From: Lycium barbarum
Lineage: Eukaryota; Streptophyta; Magnoliopsida; Solanales; Solanaceae
Assembly: GCF_019175385.1 (NCBI RefSeq)
Contig: NC_083345.1
Coordinates: 6,673,205 to 6,737,204, forward strand
Direction: 5' to 3'
Length of the DNA: 64,000 bases
The notes beneath the pieces were generated by a model. That model searched no databases. It saw only the letters and a program-made list of their open reading frames with translations, and was not told where the DNA came from. Positions 1 to 11,500 of this stretch are shown here, in pieces. Position 1 is the stretch's first letter. Each line of letters starts with the position of its first letter. Both the position numbers and the translations under genes were made by a program.

Positions 1-984
1 TTTGTGGCAGTTCACCAGAAACGATCGATTCCAATTTTTCCAGTGCCTCTATTTTTTTTTTATTTTTTTTCCTTTTATGCATTTATACCACAGACCAAGC
101 ATTGATATGAACAAGTAATATGCACCTTTGAACAGAAAACATGGTATTTTCTTTCTAACCTTTGGAAAACACCTAACATAGCACTATACCTTAAAGTACC
201 TTCTCCAAATTAAACTTCTTCCAGGGATAGGCTTCATGAATGATTATCCACCAAGAGAATTGATCTCAATAACCATTGACAAACGATGGGTTTTATTGTG
301 ATTACTCATGCCAATAACACTGTATCAAACAAATAAATTGCAACTACTACACACTTAGCAGTACTTGTGATTGTCCGGAAATTAAAAACAATTTAACGTG
401 GTTGCTTTCATTGTCTTTTCCAATTATCATAGATGAAATAATTCATAAATCCAGATTGGTGTCTTCCTGTTTTCTACTCCGATTTATATGAACATAGAGA
501 TAATAAAAACAGTAAATTAAATTCCTTAAGATTGTTAGTAAATCTATGTTCAAAACCAGTAAACCAAAAACACGAGTTAATCTTAAAAAAAAAAAAAAAA
601 AAACGTAAAATGCATAAAACTGAAAATATCCGAGTCCACAGAATTTACTATGTGTCCTTAAGGAATTTAATCCCCTCACTGTACCCGAGGTTATGGATTA
701 CTTCCTCCCAGGATAAAACGGATATACCTGTTGATGGCGTAGCAATACCTCACGCCCCATCAACTTCGTCGAACGCAAATTCGGCAATGAATCACACAAA
801 GACTCGATATTAGTTTGTAAGAAAATATGTAGAGGAAGTCAAGAATTTTTTCTGTGTAGAAAACTGAGGCTAGTCGTCTAAATTTATAGGCAAGAAAAAG
901 GTGAGATGGAGAGGTGAAAAAGAAAAGGTGTCTTTTGGGTGCACTCCAAAAAGTACCTTTTCTCATTTTCCATTCACACTCCAA
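1..984. other. Unassigned left flank
   Basis: No gene recognised. A 19-base A run lies at about 585-603. The open frame at 532-813 starts upstream of this run and reads through it, has no domain I know, and is probably chance. The segment at 640-800 has a more balanced composition than its surroundings and could be an old exon or element fragment, but I cannot name it. Confidence 0.4.
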
Positions 985-1400
985 AAAACCCAACAAGTGC
1001 TTGGAAGTGTAAGTGAAAATTCAAGTGAGTTTAGTTTACTCTACTTTTGTTATATAGTTTCTCAATAAAAAATCCATTTTCATTTTGTTAGTGAAATCAG
1101 GTTCAAGATCAAATCGAAAATTAGGCTAACTGATCATGCTCATACTCGTTACAATGACGTTTGCTCAAAGTTTGGTGCAATGACGTTGTCTTTTAGAAAT
1201 TTATACATGATTGGTAGCTTAATTGTGTGTAAAGATTCCTGCACAATATTTAAGTTTTGCTAAATTTGAGTAAGTCAATAAGATATCATTGAAAGGATCA
1301 TCTTCAAAATGTTTCTATGTGAAGTCTTATTACTATCATTTGATTGAAAGAGGTGAATCAAGGTCCATTTTGATGTTACTATAGAAATAGCCACACAAGA

Positions 1401-1704
1401 CACTACAAGAAAAAATATATTTGGCAACAAAATTATTTTTGTTGCCATAGATTGATTATTGTTGCAAAAAGTACTTTTGGCAACAATTTTTTTTTGTTGC
1501 ATAGACTTTTCCCAACGGCTGTTATTGCAACAACATGCAACAACTTTTTTTGTTTGTTGCCAAAAGTACTTTTTGCAACAATAATCAATACTATGGCAAC
1601 AAAATTAAATTCTTTGGCAACAAAAAAGTTCTTTGCCAACAATAAAATTAAGTTGTTGCCAAATATTAAATTTTTTGTTGCCATTTCTATACTTTCTTGT
1701 AGTG
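1401..1704. mobile_element. Miniature CACTA (En/Spm-type) element
   Basis: A 304-bp element begins CACTACAAGAAA and ends TTTCTTGTAGTG, the inverted termini that define the CACTA superfamily. It is flanked by a 3-bp AGA duplication (1398-1400 and 1705-1707), as expected. The interior repeats the subterminal motif GGCAACAA / TTGTTGCC many times in both orientations, typical of transposase-binding subterminal repeats. No transposase is encoded, so it is non-autonomous. The paralogous sites near 31170 and 45390 (minus orientation) read straight through without it. Confidence 0.9.
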
Positions 1705-2499
1705 AGATTTTCTTTAATGATGAGTAATGTGGGGATCAATCTTAACAACTCACCACTTAAAAAGAAGAAAATGTATTGTAGTTAATTAGTGTTACATGTT
1801 CCAAAGTCATGGAAAGGATGCGGATCATCTTCCACTGCATAACAATTTTCTTCAGAATTATGGGTTGTGATGTTCTCCATTTTCAACAATTAATAGGTGG
1901 TTCCTTGAACAGTATTTCATCTAGTGAAGATGTGGTATATGCAACCGATAGTTTCAAAGGATCCCTTTTACTTCCATAAATGGAGGATTAAAAGCAATAA
2001 GGAATTTACCATTTTTGATGTCCTGACATTTTTGCTAGTTTCTAAACTTAACACCTCGACAGATAAGCTTATAAGATAAGACACCCTCAACCAGTAGATC
2101 TATCGCTTCGTCGATTAAAGCTTATACGTTTATTACTCCAAATTTTTGTATCATCCTTGTATACAAACCGTTTTAGTTTTATGGAAAGTTTCAACTGTAC
2201 CAAAAAGCATTTAACTGCACATTTGTGTGTCAACATTTTGGCTCTTTATTTATTTGCTTATTTAATCCCATTGCATCCCCTTTCCTTCTTTATCCATTCT
2301 CCGGGTTCAGGTGATAGGATATTTAGCAAGGATGGAGGTCTAGAACATTGGTAATGTATTTGCATATAAAATGAACTTGACACAATTTGTTACAATCTCA
2401 AAATACATTTGGTCACTTACCCCTCCCCCTCTTGACCTCTTCTGTTTAATCAGTACCATTATCTCCTAAAGTTTAGCTGCTTTGCCATCACATTTGTTA

Positions 2500-2835
2500 T
2501 CATTTTCATTGGAAAAATATTACATGGAAAAATCAGAGTTTTGGAGATTATACTGTTCGCTTTAGTTTTTGATTATTTCTTGGATGAAATGGTCATTTTC
2601 CAGGAAATTAGACTTTGGCTTTAGTCTGCAGATCAGGGCGTTTTCTGGTATACTCCATAGCACGATCCTCGTGATCTTTGCATGCACGGAACTTTCGTGA
2701 GGAGCGCCACTTGCTTTTTCCTCCGTAACAAATCTGCCACTTGCATCAGCATTTCTTCCAGATGCATGTACACTTCACTCTCACTGTTCTAAAAATATCG
2801 TTCAGGTGTTGCAACACTTATTACTCCAAGCAAGA
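2500..2835 (-). repeat. R1-family repeat copy in segment A
   Basis: On the minus strand this has the same order of motifs as the R1 copies at 28-37 kb: the GTGGCAGA..TTGTAAC block, the CACTCCTC..AAAGTTCCGTGCATG block, the ATCACGAGGATCGTGCT block and the CTCCTGGAAAATGACCAT block. It is diverged and has no continuous reading frame. Confidence 0.7.
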
Positions 2836-2894
2836 ATGCTTCAATAATAACCTATTTCCAGTGATTCTACTGCCTTCCCTCTGTCCCTGAACAT

Positions 2895-2990
2895 CCGTAG
2901 TCTAAATTGTATCTTTTTCACCAGAGACTCGCTCCAAAGAATCAGGGGCTTCATCAGATGAAATTTTTGTTCTAACATCTGCTATCAGCT
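2895..2990 (-). pseudogene. 'SSDE' coding-like remnant, minus strand
   Basis: The minus strand can be read as a short frame with ISSDEAPDSLERVSGEKD. The same peptide pattern (SSDE..x..LERVSGE[EK][DE]K) recurs at ten or more places in segments A, B and C. I do not recognise a family. It may be an exon of an unidentified gene spread by duplication. Frames break soon on both sides. Confidence 0.4.
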
Positions 2991-3563
2991 TTCCTTCATT
3001 GGCTACATGTCTGGTACCAGTGCTTGTGAGCATGCATTGTTAGAAAGTTTAGTGCATTTATTGTCCAGAAAGTTCCCTAATATGTACTCGTCGATAAAGA
3101 TCTGTGTGATGCATGTTTGTGTCTGTAGCTGAAGTATCACCTTGCTTTTCTTTGTTTTAAACGCAGTGAGTGGTTTTATTGGAATTAAATTGATCCAGAA
3201 ATTCATGATAACTGACGCTTTGCTCTATGTTTTGGTATGGACATCATGGTTTCAAATGAAAAATCGTGCTTTGTACTTCTAGAGGTTGGGATATGTGTGA
3301 TTAAAATACTGTTTTATTTTGATGTTTCCGACGAGTGGGAGATCATGGCGAGCTTTATGTACTTTTTAATTGGTGCAACACATTTGGTACTCTACACATC
3401 CACATATCACTTGTAAAAAGTTATGTCAGATAACGAATTCCATCATCCAGATACCAAATTTTTAATGAACTTTGTGGTACAAAAGTTGTGTTGATTATTT
3501 TATCTTATATTTGGCTAACATTGTTCATCGGTTTTGTTCCATGTTTTGCTATGTGGTTTTGTT

Positions 3564-4825
3564 AAGAAAAGTATCAAACTAGTACATTATCTTTGAGTTT
3601 AGACCTAAAATTATATATGTTTTTTTACATGAAACATTAATAGTCCATTATATTTGCATAAGTGGTGCACTTTTAGTCAACTTCCAAATATTCTGTTAAA
3701 AATTTAACTGAAAAGGGCAAAAATGTCCATGACCTATTAGAAAGGTCTAAAAAGTTTAGACCTTTCATCCATCTATTTTGCTAAAAATACCCCTCAGTTC
3801 AACTTTTTGGCTCATTTATTCTCTTTGACTAACGGTTCAACACTAAATTTTTTTAAAAAAATTATTTAAATTATACATGGCATTTTACGGCTAGTCCGAT
3901 TTTCTAAATCTGAAAAAATTGGATTTTTATAAAATTTGGAACCACTATTTTTTTTAAAAAAATGTGGCAAAACTATTTTTTTTTTTAAAAAAATCAGGAT
4001 TGCATTTTTATTAAAGTGGAATTTTTTTAAATCCGGAAAACTGATTTTTTTTTAAATCCGGAAAACTGATTTTTTTTTAAATATGAAAAATTGAATGTTT
4101 TTAATTAAAATTTGGAAAAACTAAATTTTTAAAGTAAAATGTGCAAAACTAACTCCATAATTTTCTTCTAGATTTTAAAAATTTATTTTTCTGGATTATT
4201 TTTTTTTAAAACGGGTTTTCCACACTTTTTGTAAAACTATCATTTTTTCCATTTTTTTTTTATAAAAATCCATTTTTTCAGATTTTGAAAAAGATCCACT
4301 ATTTCCTTCTTTTTTTTAAAGTGTCCGAAAAATAAAATCATCAAAATTTAAATTTTTGGGGACAAAAAAAACATTTTTCGAGATAATTTAATTAAAAAAT
4401 CAAGTTTTCCAGTTTTTTTGGGTTTAAAAAAAATCATTTTTCCTGATTCTAAAAAAACCTTTTCCAGATCTTTTTTTTTAAACAAAACATCAATTTTCCA
4501 GTAATAAAATGTCATGCATAATTTAATTTATTTTTTAAAAATATTTTTAGTGTTGACCGTTAGTCAAAGGACATAAATGAGCCAAAAAGTTGAATTTAGG
4601 GATATTTTTATTAAAATAGATGAATGAAGGATATTTTTAGACCTTTTCTAATAGTTCAGGGGCATTTTTGCCCTTTTTCGTTAAATTTTTAACAAAATAT
4701 TTGGGAGTTGACTAAAAGTGCACCAATTATGCAAACATAATGGACTATTAATGATCCATGTAAAAGAACATGTATGATTTTAGGTCTAAACCCAAAGATA
4801 ATGTACTATTTTTGTCCTTTTCTCT
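3564..4825. mobile_element. Mutator-like MITE with long terminal inverted repeats
   Basis: A 1262-bp insertion has terminal inverted repeats of roughly 330 bp: 3564-3900 matches the reverse complement of about 4500-4825, sharing blocks such as TAGTACATTATCTTTG and GGCTCATTTAT. Flanking copies of GGTTTTGTT (3555-3563) and GGTTTTTGTT (4826-4835) look like the 9-10 bp target duplication of Mutator-type elements. The paralogous locus near 26845 (minus strand) lacks the insertion. The interior is AT-rich with short repeats around AAATCCGGAAAACTGA and no transposase frame. Confidence 0.8.
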
Positions 4826-4984
4826 GGTTTTTGTTTATCGTAAAAGGCTTATCTCTATCATAGATTTAGTGAAATATCTTATTATCTTCCAGAGTTTCTT
4901 GGTATACAAATTGAACTACGTTTTTGTTCCAAGGATATCTGTTATAAAGTTGATGAAATTTAACTGGATCTTGCATTTTGTTCA

Positions 4985-5165
4985 TCAGCTGGGGCCAACA
5001 AGTTGCACAGCGGTTTCGAGGTGTGCAATGATGGCATGAATACTTCAAAAATATCATCTAATGAAGGTGCTGGTACTTTGGGAGCGAGTCTCTGGTGAAG
5101 AAGATAAACGTGAGACTATCAATGTCCCGGATAATCAGAGAGGAGGTGGTGGCCAGCCTCCATTC
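4985..5165 (+). pseudogene. 'SSDE' coding-like remnant, plus strand
   Basis: The plus strand reads FEVCNDGMNTSKISSNEGAG, then, after a one-base frame change, RVSGEEDKRETI. It corresponds to the minus-strand frames at about 42.95-43.2 kb (B) and 26.47-26.75 kb (C). The frameshift and later stops show decay. Function unknown. Confidence 0.4.
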
Positions 5166-5241
5166 AAGAAATGCCTTGTTGCTTGGAGTACGTAGAGCAA
5201 AGATCTGGTCGATCCAATCACGTGACATGGAGACGCTACAT

Positions 5242-5420
5242 CATGGGCGGAGCCACCTTAGGTGAAGGGTGGTCAGGTGCACACCCTTCGCCGGAAAATT
5301 ACGCGATATAAATAGGTTAAATGTTAGCTATTATGAGTATATATCTAATTTTGCACACCCTTAACACAAGTAAGAAGAAAATTCGCATACCCTTTCGCTA
5401 AATTTCTCGCTCCGCCACTG
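5242..5420. mobile_element. hAT-type MITE
   Basis: A 179-bp element has imperfect inverted ends (CATGGGCGGAGCC at the left, CTCCGCCACTG at the right). It is flanked by a perfect 8-bp duplication CGCTACAT (5234-5241 and 5421-5428), the size made by hAT transposases. Related ends recur at about 40905-41127, 51242-51424 and 54640-54755. No coding capacity. Confidence 0.85.
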
Positions 5421-5469
5421 CGCTACATACACTTAGTTTTTATTGTTCTTAGTAGTGTGAATTCTCTTT

Positions 5470-5990
5470 GCTCTCAATCGTGTTATGGTTCCGTATAGAG
5501 ATGTCAAGACCATTGTTTACGTGGAGCATAGTGGAGGAACTTGCCTTTTATCATTGGATAAGGTGAACATGGAATTGATGAATTCTTTATTCATTCTCCT
5601 TTTTTTGTTGAGTAGGGCATGACTTTAAATCTAATATATTGAACAAAATATATGATTGCAAGTGAGAAAAATAATTAGATACTATTGTTTACAAATTGGT
5701 GCAAATAGCAGGGATCTAGTAGTTCAGTTAGTTGACTATCTGAACTCTCACCTTATTAGTGAGGGTTCGAATCCTCACATTGTAATTCCCTTCCCCATTT
5801 CCCCTTCCTATCCCCTATGTAATAAATAAAAAACAATTAAAATTTTTTTTGGTGCAAATACAGTATTATAAAAAAAAGATTACGTGAACTTTCTTCTAAC
5901 ATGTTTTTTTTCATGTCATGTTTGAGTCTTCAAAGATTTGGTTCTTCTGGAGCTTCTAGGGATATGTGAGAATTAAGAAATAGCAGGAGT
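5470..5990 (+). repeat. Dispersed repeat shared with 20.40-20.77 kb
   Basis: This segment matches about 20400-20770 in the same orientation, with blocks such as TAGTGGAGGAACT and GGATAAGGTGAACATGGAATTG. Here it is interrupted by a SINE; the 20.58-kb copy has the empty site. No gene seen. Confidence 0.75.
5712..5848 (+). mobile_element. tRNA-derived SINE
   Basis: The body starts with an A-box-like TAGTTCAGTTAG and carries a good RNA polymerase III B box, GGTTCGAATCC, at 5764-5774, followed by a C/T-rich then A/T-rich tail. It is flanked by near-identical target duplications of about 15 bp (TTGGTGCAAATA..CAG at 5696-5711 and 5849-5863). The paralogue near 20581 has a single copy of that site and no insert. 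It cannot fold as a functional tRNA along its whole length, so it is a SINE, not a tRNA gene. Confidence 0.85.
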
Positions 5991-6999
5991 AATATTTTTC
6001 GAAATGGATCTTACTGATAAGAATTTTTGACCAAAATGGTGTCCTTTGAGGGACAAATCCAATAAATTGATTTATGAGAATTTTGTTAACCAAAATGGTG
6101 AAAACGCAACCCCAGTGGAGCATTTCAGTGTGCAGTTTTCACCTCTAAAAACAGACGGTCTGTTAAAAATATTTACACTAAAGGTGCTGTATAATCCATG
6201 AGCCTTCAGTGGATATTTCAAACTTTGGAGAGAGACTCATCTACTGTAAAGCACCTTCAGTGTTTTCTGAAAAGTATATAGTTTGTTCCTAAAACAGTGT
6301 ATGTGCTGGCATACATATTCTTAGTGTGAGTTCCCGCTAAGTCCCCCTTTTTTTTTCAAATAGTTCTCGTCAAATCTAACAAATAGCATTCGGTAAATAT
6401 TTGACATAGACTAAAAATGTTAACTTTTGACAAACTTAAAGGACTAAAACTGTAACTATTTTGAACCTACCCTCAAACTTAAGTGAATATGTTTGTAATT
6501 TACTCATATTTTCATTATTCAACTTACAATCACACAAAATATTGTTTCCCTTGGTCATTTTTCTTCAAAATTTGTCACAGATTTTGCCTCCCACCACCGA
6601 TATGGGGCTTTAACACATTGGACCTCTAGCGTGTGGACATTAGGCTTAACTCAATCTCAAAAGTTAACTCAAGAGACGAGACATACCCAAAGACCACGTG
6701 CAGATACAGATTTTGCCTCCCACCACCGATGTGGGATTTAACATATCTACCACAGAATAATCAAAGGAGATTAACATAATACAGCCACAACAAAAATCTA
6801 ATGTCAGAAAGGGAAAAGGGAAGACGAAGAAATGGAAAAGGAAAGACAACGAAATTTGAACTAGTGAACAAAACTACTTTGTATATTCTCGCAAATATGT
6901 GAATCCAAAAGACCAAAAATGATTCCAACAAATTCTTACCACTTATCATGGAATATATACTACTGGTCCAAACACAAAAAGAAGATACCTCATAATGTA
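5991..6999. other. Intergenic, no gene seen
   Basis: AT-rich sequence with no supported coding region. One short direct repeat is visible: a block around TTTTGCCTCCCACCACCGAT at about 6583-6602 and again at about 6712-6731. Confidence 0.5.
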
Positions 7000-7004
7000 A
7001 AATG

Positions 7005-7231
7005 TGTTATGAGTTTGTTTGTCCATTAAGATTATTTAGCCATGTTATCTTAAATAGCTTAGCCATTCCATTAAGTTACTTAGCCATGTTATCTTAGATG
7101 ACTTAGCCATTAAGCATACATTTTCTTCCATAAATAGTGGCCATATGTAGAGAATTGGATGAGCAATAAAATCATATATCTCTCTATATATTTCTTCCGT
7201 GTATTTACTTTATAGTTTTTATTTTATAACA
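7005..7231 (+). repeat. 5' LTR
   Basis: 227-bp left LTR, TG...CA ended. It contains an AATAAA signal in the GAGCAATAAAATC block. The TATA position reads CATAAATA (7129-7136), where the 3' LTR has TATAAATA, so the promoter copy that would drive the genomic RNA may be weakened by a T-to-C change. Confidence 0.95.
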
Positions 7232-7252
7232 CGTTATCAGCACGAGACTCTG
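7232..7252 (+). promoter_or_regulatory. Primer-binding-site region
   Basis: Immediately inside the 5' LTR is CGTTATCAGCACGAG, which shares the TATCAG core with primer sites complementary to initiator methionine tRNA but departs from the canonical TGGTATCAGAGC. The tRNA assignment is tentative. Confidence 0.5.
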
Positions 7253-7310
7253 TTATCTCGAGCAAATACTTTAAAAGCCTCGAAGGTATTGATTTTTTTC
7301 CCCTTTACTA

Positions 7311-8321
7311 ATGACAAATCTTTCTAAACGTGAATTTGTAGTCTTAGATATATCCGGCAATAGCTATATGTCTTGGATTCTTGATGCCGAGATTCACTTT
7401 AATGCGATGGGTCTGACAGACACCATCAAAGATAAAAATGAGGCATCAAACCAAGACCGTGCCAAGGCAATGATATTCCTCCGCCATCATCTTGATGAGA
7501 ATTTGAAAATGGAATATATCACGGTTAAAGATCCTCTTACGCAGTGGAATGATCTGAGAGATAGATATGATCACCTGAAGATGGTCATACTTCCACAAGC
7601 ACGTTTTGATTGGCTTCATTTAAGGCTACAAGATTTTAAATCTGTTAAGGCATATAATTCTGCAATGTTTAAAATTATTTCTCAGTTGAAATTATGTGGT
7701 GAAAATATCACTGATCATGATATGCTGGAGAAAACATTCTCCACTTTTCTTGCCTCGAGTATGCTCCTGCAGCAGCAATACCGAGAGATGAAGTTCAAGA
7801 AATATTCTGATCTAATCTCACATCTTCTAGTGGCTGAACAACATAATGAATTATTAATGAAAAATCATGAAAGCCGACCCACTGGTACTGCCCCATTCCC
7901 TGAAGTGAATGAGGCAAATTTTCGCCATTCTAGGCGTGGAAGAGGTCGTGGCCCCAGTCGTGGTCATGGTCGTGGTCGAGGAAGGAATTTTAATCATGAT
8001 TCTCGTCTTGCACCAAATAATACCCTTCACCACCAGCAGTGTAAAAGGAAGGATGAAAAGCATGAAGCTGTGCAAAAGAAAAATTCAGAAAATAAATGCT
8101 TCCGATGTGGAGGAAACGGACACTGGTCACGTACCTGTCGTACGCCAAAACACCTAGTTGAGCTGTATCAAGCCTCCCTCAAAAAGGCAGAAAAGGATGC
8201 CGAAGCAAATTTTATTTCTGAAGATAATGTTGAGCCCATGTATCTAGATGTGGCAGATTTCTTTGAACTCCCTGAAGGGAAAATAGATCATCTGGTCGGT
8301 GATGGATCTATAATAACTTAG
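7311..8321 (+). CDS. gag: Copia gag (nucleocapsid) protein
   Basis: An open frame of 336 residues encodes a Ty1/copia-type Gag. The central part is the UBN2-type gag domain (residues about 20-200), followed by an Arg/Gly-rich stretch and one CCHC zinc knuckle, CFRCGGNGHWSRTC (Cys263, Cys266, His271, Cys276), which binds genomic RNA. The ATG at 7311 is the first in frame after the leader. The frame closes at TAG 8319-8321, after GDGSIIT and 180 bp before the protease-coding frame. It is the only part of the element still fully open and could supply particles in trans (inference). Confidence 0.9.
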   Translation: MTNLSKREFVVLDISGNSYMSWILDAEIHFNAMGLTDTIKDKNEASNQDRAKAMIFLRHHLDENLKMEYITVKDPLTQWNDLRDRYDHLKMVILPQARFDWLHLRLQDFKSVKAYNSAMFKIISQLKLCGENITDHDMLEKTFSTFLASSMLLQQQYREMKFKKYSDLISHLLVAEQHNELLMKNHESRPTGTAPFPEVNEANFRHSRRGRGRGPSRGHGRGRGRNFNHDSRLAPNNTLHHQQCKRKDEKHEAVQKKNSENKCFRCGGNGHWSRTCRTPKHLVELYQASLKKAEKDAEANFISEDNVEPMYLDVADFFELPEGKIDHLVGDGSIIT

Positions 8322-8501
8322 ATATTTCATACATGTCGTTTGTATTAGCTAATGTGGTTATGTTTCCATAATTATGTAAATAAAGTGTGTGTAATGCTTT
8401 GTTTAATAGTAATATATGTAATAAAGTGTGTGTAATACTTTGTCTAATCATAATATCTACTTCGATGTTTACTTTGTCTATTCTTTCGTTTTGAAGAATA
8501 T
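8322..8501 (+). other. gag-pol spacer
   Basis: 180 bp between the gag stop and the ATG of the protease frame, both in the same phase. It contains further stops and a repeated TAATAAAGTGTGTGTAAT-like phrase. Whether this spacer is normal for the lineage (separate Gag and Pol expression) or is decay cannot be decided from one copy. Confidence 0.5.
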
Positions 8502-11500
8502 ATGGAAAATCCTCAAATATTATTTGGATCAATGACCAATCATGAAGATATTTGTGTGATTGATAGTGGAACAACGCATGCCATATTCAAAGATGAGAAA
8601 TATTTTTCTCACTTGCGTAGAAAAAGGGGGAATATTAATACAATTTCTGGCAATTCGAAATTAATTGAAAGCTCCGGAAGAGCTACTATATTTCTACCTA
8701 AGGGGACGAAACTTGTTATAGAAGATGCATTATTCTCTTCTAGATCCCCAAGAAACTTGTTGAGTTTCAAAGATATCCGTTGTAATGGGTATCACGTCGA
8801 GACATTAAATGAAACAAATGATGAATATCTTATTACTACAAAGAATGTCTCCGGCCAGAAATATGTTTTGGAGAAATTACCAACTTTGTCTTCTGGCCTG
8901 TACTATGCAGAAATTAGTACAACTGAAGCGCACTCAATCGTAAACTAGAAGTTTAACGATTCAGGAACTTTTGTGCTTTGGCATGACCGAATGGGTCATC
9001 CTGGATCAATAATGATGAGACGAATTATTGAAAATTCAAAAGGGCATCCACTTAAGAACCTGAAGATTCTTAAAAGTAGTGAATTTTCATGTGTCGCTTA
9101 TCATCAGGGCAAATTGATAACCAGGCCATGACCAATGAAAGTTGACGTTGAATCCCCTGTTTTTCCAGAACGTATACATGGGGATATATGTGGACTTATT
9201 CACCAATCTTGTGGGTCATTCAGATATTTTATGGTTCTAATAGATGCGTCTTCGAGATGGTCTCATGTGTGCCTCATATCGTCTCGCAACCTGGCGTTTG
9301 CGAAATTATTGGCACAAATAATACGCTTAAGGGCACAGTTCCCAGATTATCCTATAAAGTCTATACGTCTTGATAATGCTGGAGAATTTACATCCCAAGC
9401 TTTTGATGATTATTGTTTATCAGTTGGGACAAAGGTTGAACATCCTGTAGGACATGTTCATACCCAAAATGGCCTTGCTGAGTCATTTATTAAGCGTTTG
9501 CAATTGATAGCAAGACCATTACTTATGAAAACACGGTTGCCTACAACCGTCTGGGGTCATGCTATCTTACATGCAGCATCTCTTATTCGTCTCAGACCGA
9601 CTCATTATAATAAATACTCCCCGTCACAATTAGTATTTGGTAATGAACCAAATATTGCTCATCTCCAAATCTTTGGTTGTGCTGTATATGTGCTTGTAGC
9701 ACCACCACAACGCACTAAGATGGCCCCCAAAGAAGGTTAGGAATATATATTGGGTTTGAATCACCCTCCATTATTCGCTATCTTGAGCCATTGACGGGAG
9801 ATTTATTCACTGCCCGATTTGCAGATTGTCGATTTGATGAAACAAATTTTTCACAATTAGGGGGAGAGAGAAAAGAAATCAAAAGATAAATTGCGTGGAG
9901 AGTTCCATCACTATCTCATTTTGATCCACGTGCCCCTATATGTGAGCAGGAGATTCAGAAGATCATCCACTTGCAGAAAATAACAAATCAAATGCCAGAC
10001 GGATTTACTGATTTGAAAAGAATAACTAAGTCGCATATCCCTGCAGAGAATGTGCCTATTCGAATTGATGTTCCAAAGAGACAATCTACTAGTGTCATAA
10101 CCTCTGAATCTCATCCACGCCTGAAGCGTGGTAGGCCATTGGGCTCCAAGGATAAAAATCCTAGAAAAAGAAATACAAACAATGATCAGAATGACACTAT
10201 GAAAGGATCTCATGAAGAGATTCAAGATCTGATTAATCCAGATATTCCTGAAGAAATCAGCAAACCCGAGACTCCAGTGAGTAAAGAACTATCATTAAGT
10301 TTTACTGGTGATGAGGGCAACTTGAATCGTTCGAAAATTGTGGTGAATAGTGTTTTTGCATATAATGTTGCACTAAATATTATAAAAGGCAGTGAGGATC
10401 AGGAACCTCAATCTGTCGAAGAATGTCGACGAAGATATGATTGGCCAAAATGGCAAGAAGCAATTCAATCAGAATTGAATTCACTTGCTAAACGTGAGGT
10501 TTTTGGACCTGTAGTCCAAACGCCTAATGGTGTAAAACCAGTTGGCCACAAATGGGTCTTTGTATGGAAAAGAAATGAGAGAAATGAAATTGTGCGATAC
10601 AAAGCACGCCTTGTTGCACAAGGATTCTCTCAAAGACCCGGTGTCGACTATGAAGAAACGTATTCACCAGTTATGGATGCTATAACATTTCGATACCTCA
10701 TCGGTTTAGCTGTCTATGAAACCCTTGAAATACATCTAATGGATGTGGTTACAGCTTATCTTTATGGCTCACTTGATAATGAAATTTATATGAAAATTTC
10801 TGAAGGATATAAAATGCTTGAAGCATTTGGTTTAAAGTCTCGGGAAATGTATTCAATCAAATTACAAAGATCATTATTTGGTTTAAAACAATCAAGGCGC
10901 ATGTGGTATAATCGCCTAAGTGAGTACTTGATAAATGAAGGATATATGAATGATGCCATTTGTCCATGTGTTTTTATTAAGAAAACAAAATCAGGGTTCA
11001 TTATACTTACTGTTTATGTTGATGACATAAATCTCATTGGAACTCCAGAAGAGCTCCAAAAGGCGATTGAATATTTGAAGGAAGAATTTGAGATGAAAGA
11101 TCGCGGAAAGACAAAACTCTGTCTTGGTCTGCAAATTGAACATTTCGCAAAAGGGATCTTTATCCATCAATTTGCCTATACTGAGAAAGTTTTTAAAACG
11201 GTTTTACATGGACAATGCGCATCCTTTAAGTACTCCTATGGTTGTTCGCTCACTTCAAAGATCCGTTCCGACCTCAGGAAGAAAACGAAGAGCTACTTGG
11301 TCCTGAAGTACCATATCTTAGTGCAATAGGTGCACTTATGTATCTTGCTAATGCTACAAGACCTGACATAGCGTTTTCTGTTAATTTGCTAGCAAGATAT
11401 AGCTCTTCTCGTACACAGAGGCATTGGAACAGGATTAAGCATATATTGCGATATCTGAAAGGAACTAGCGATATGGGTCTGTTTTATGCTAACAATAGTA

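Larger units (their letters stand above)
985..5230 (+). repeat. Duplicated segment A (inverted relative to segment B)
   Basis: Long stretches match the reverse complement of 41.9-46.4 kb in the same order. Anchors are 1000-1060 with about 46290-46375, 1280-1400 plus 1705-1760 with 45500-45330, 3140-3480 with 43760-43330, and 4980-5170 with 43160-42930. Parts also match segment C at 26.4-28.0 kb. Copy A is interrupted by a CACTA element (1401-1704) and a Mutator-type element (3564-4825) that B lacks, so both inserted after the duplication or were lost from B. Coding-like remnants occur on both strands but no intact gene. Confidence 0.75.

Noticed and set aside
532..813. 93-codon frame at the left edge
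   Set aside because: Starts upstream of a 19-base A run and reads through it, giving a Lys run; no domain.
5712..5780. tRNA gene
   Set aside because: Has A- and B-box-like motifs but no complete acceptor stem, and it is flanked by 15-bp target duplications with an empty site elsewhere; it is a SINE.
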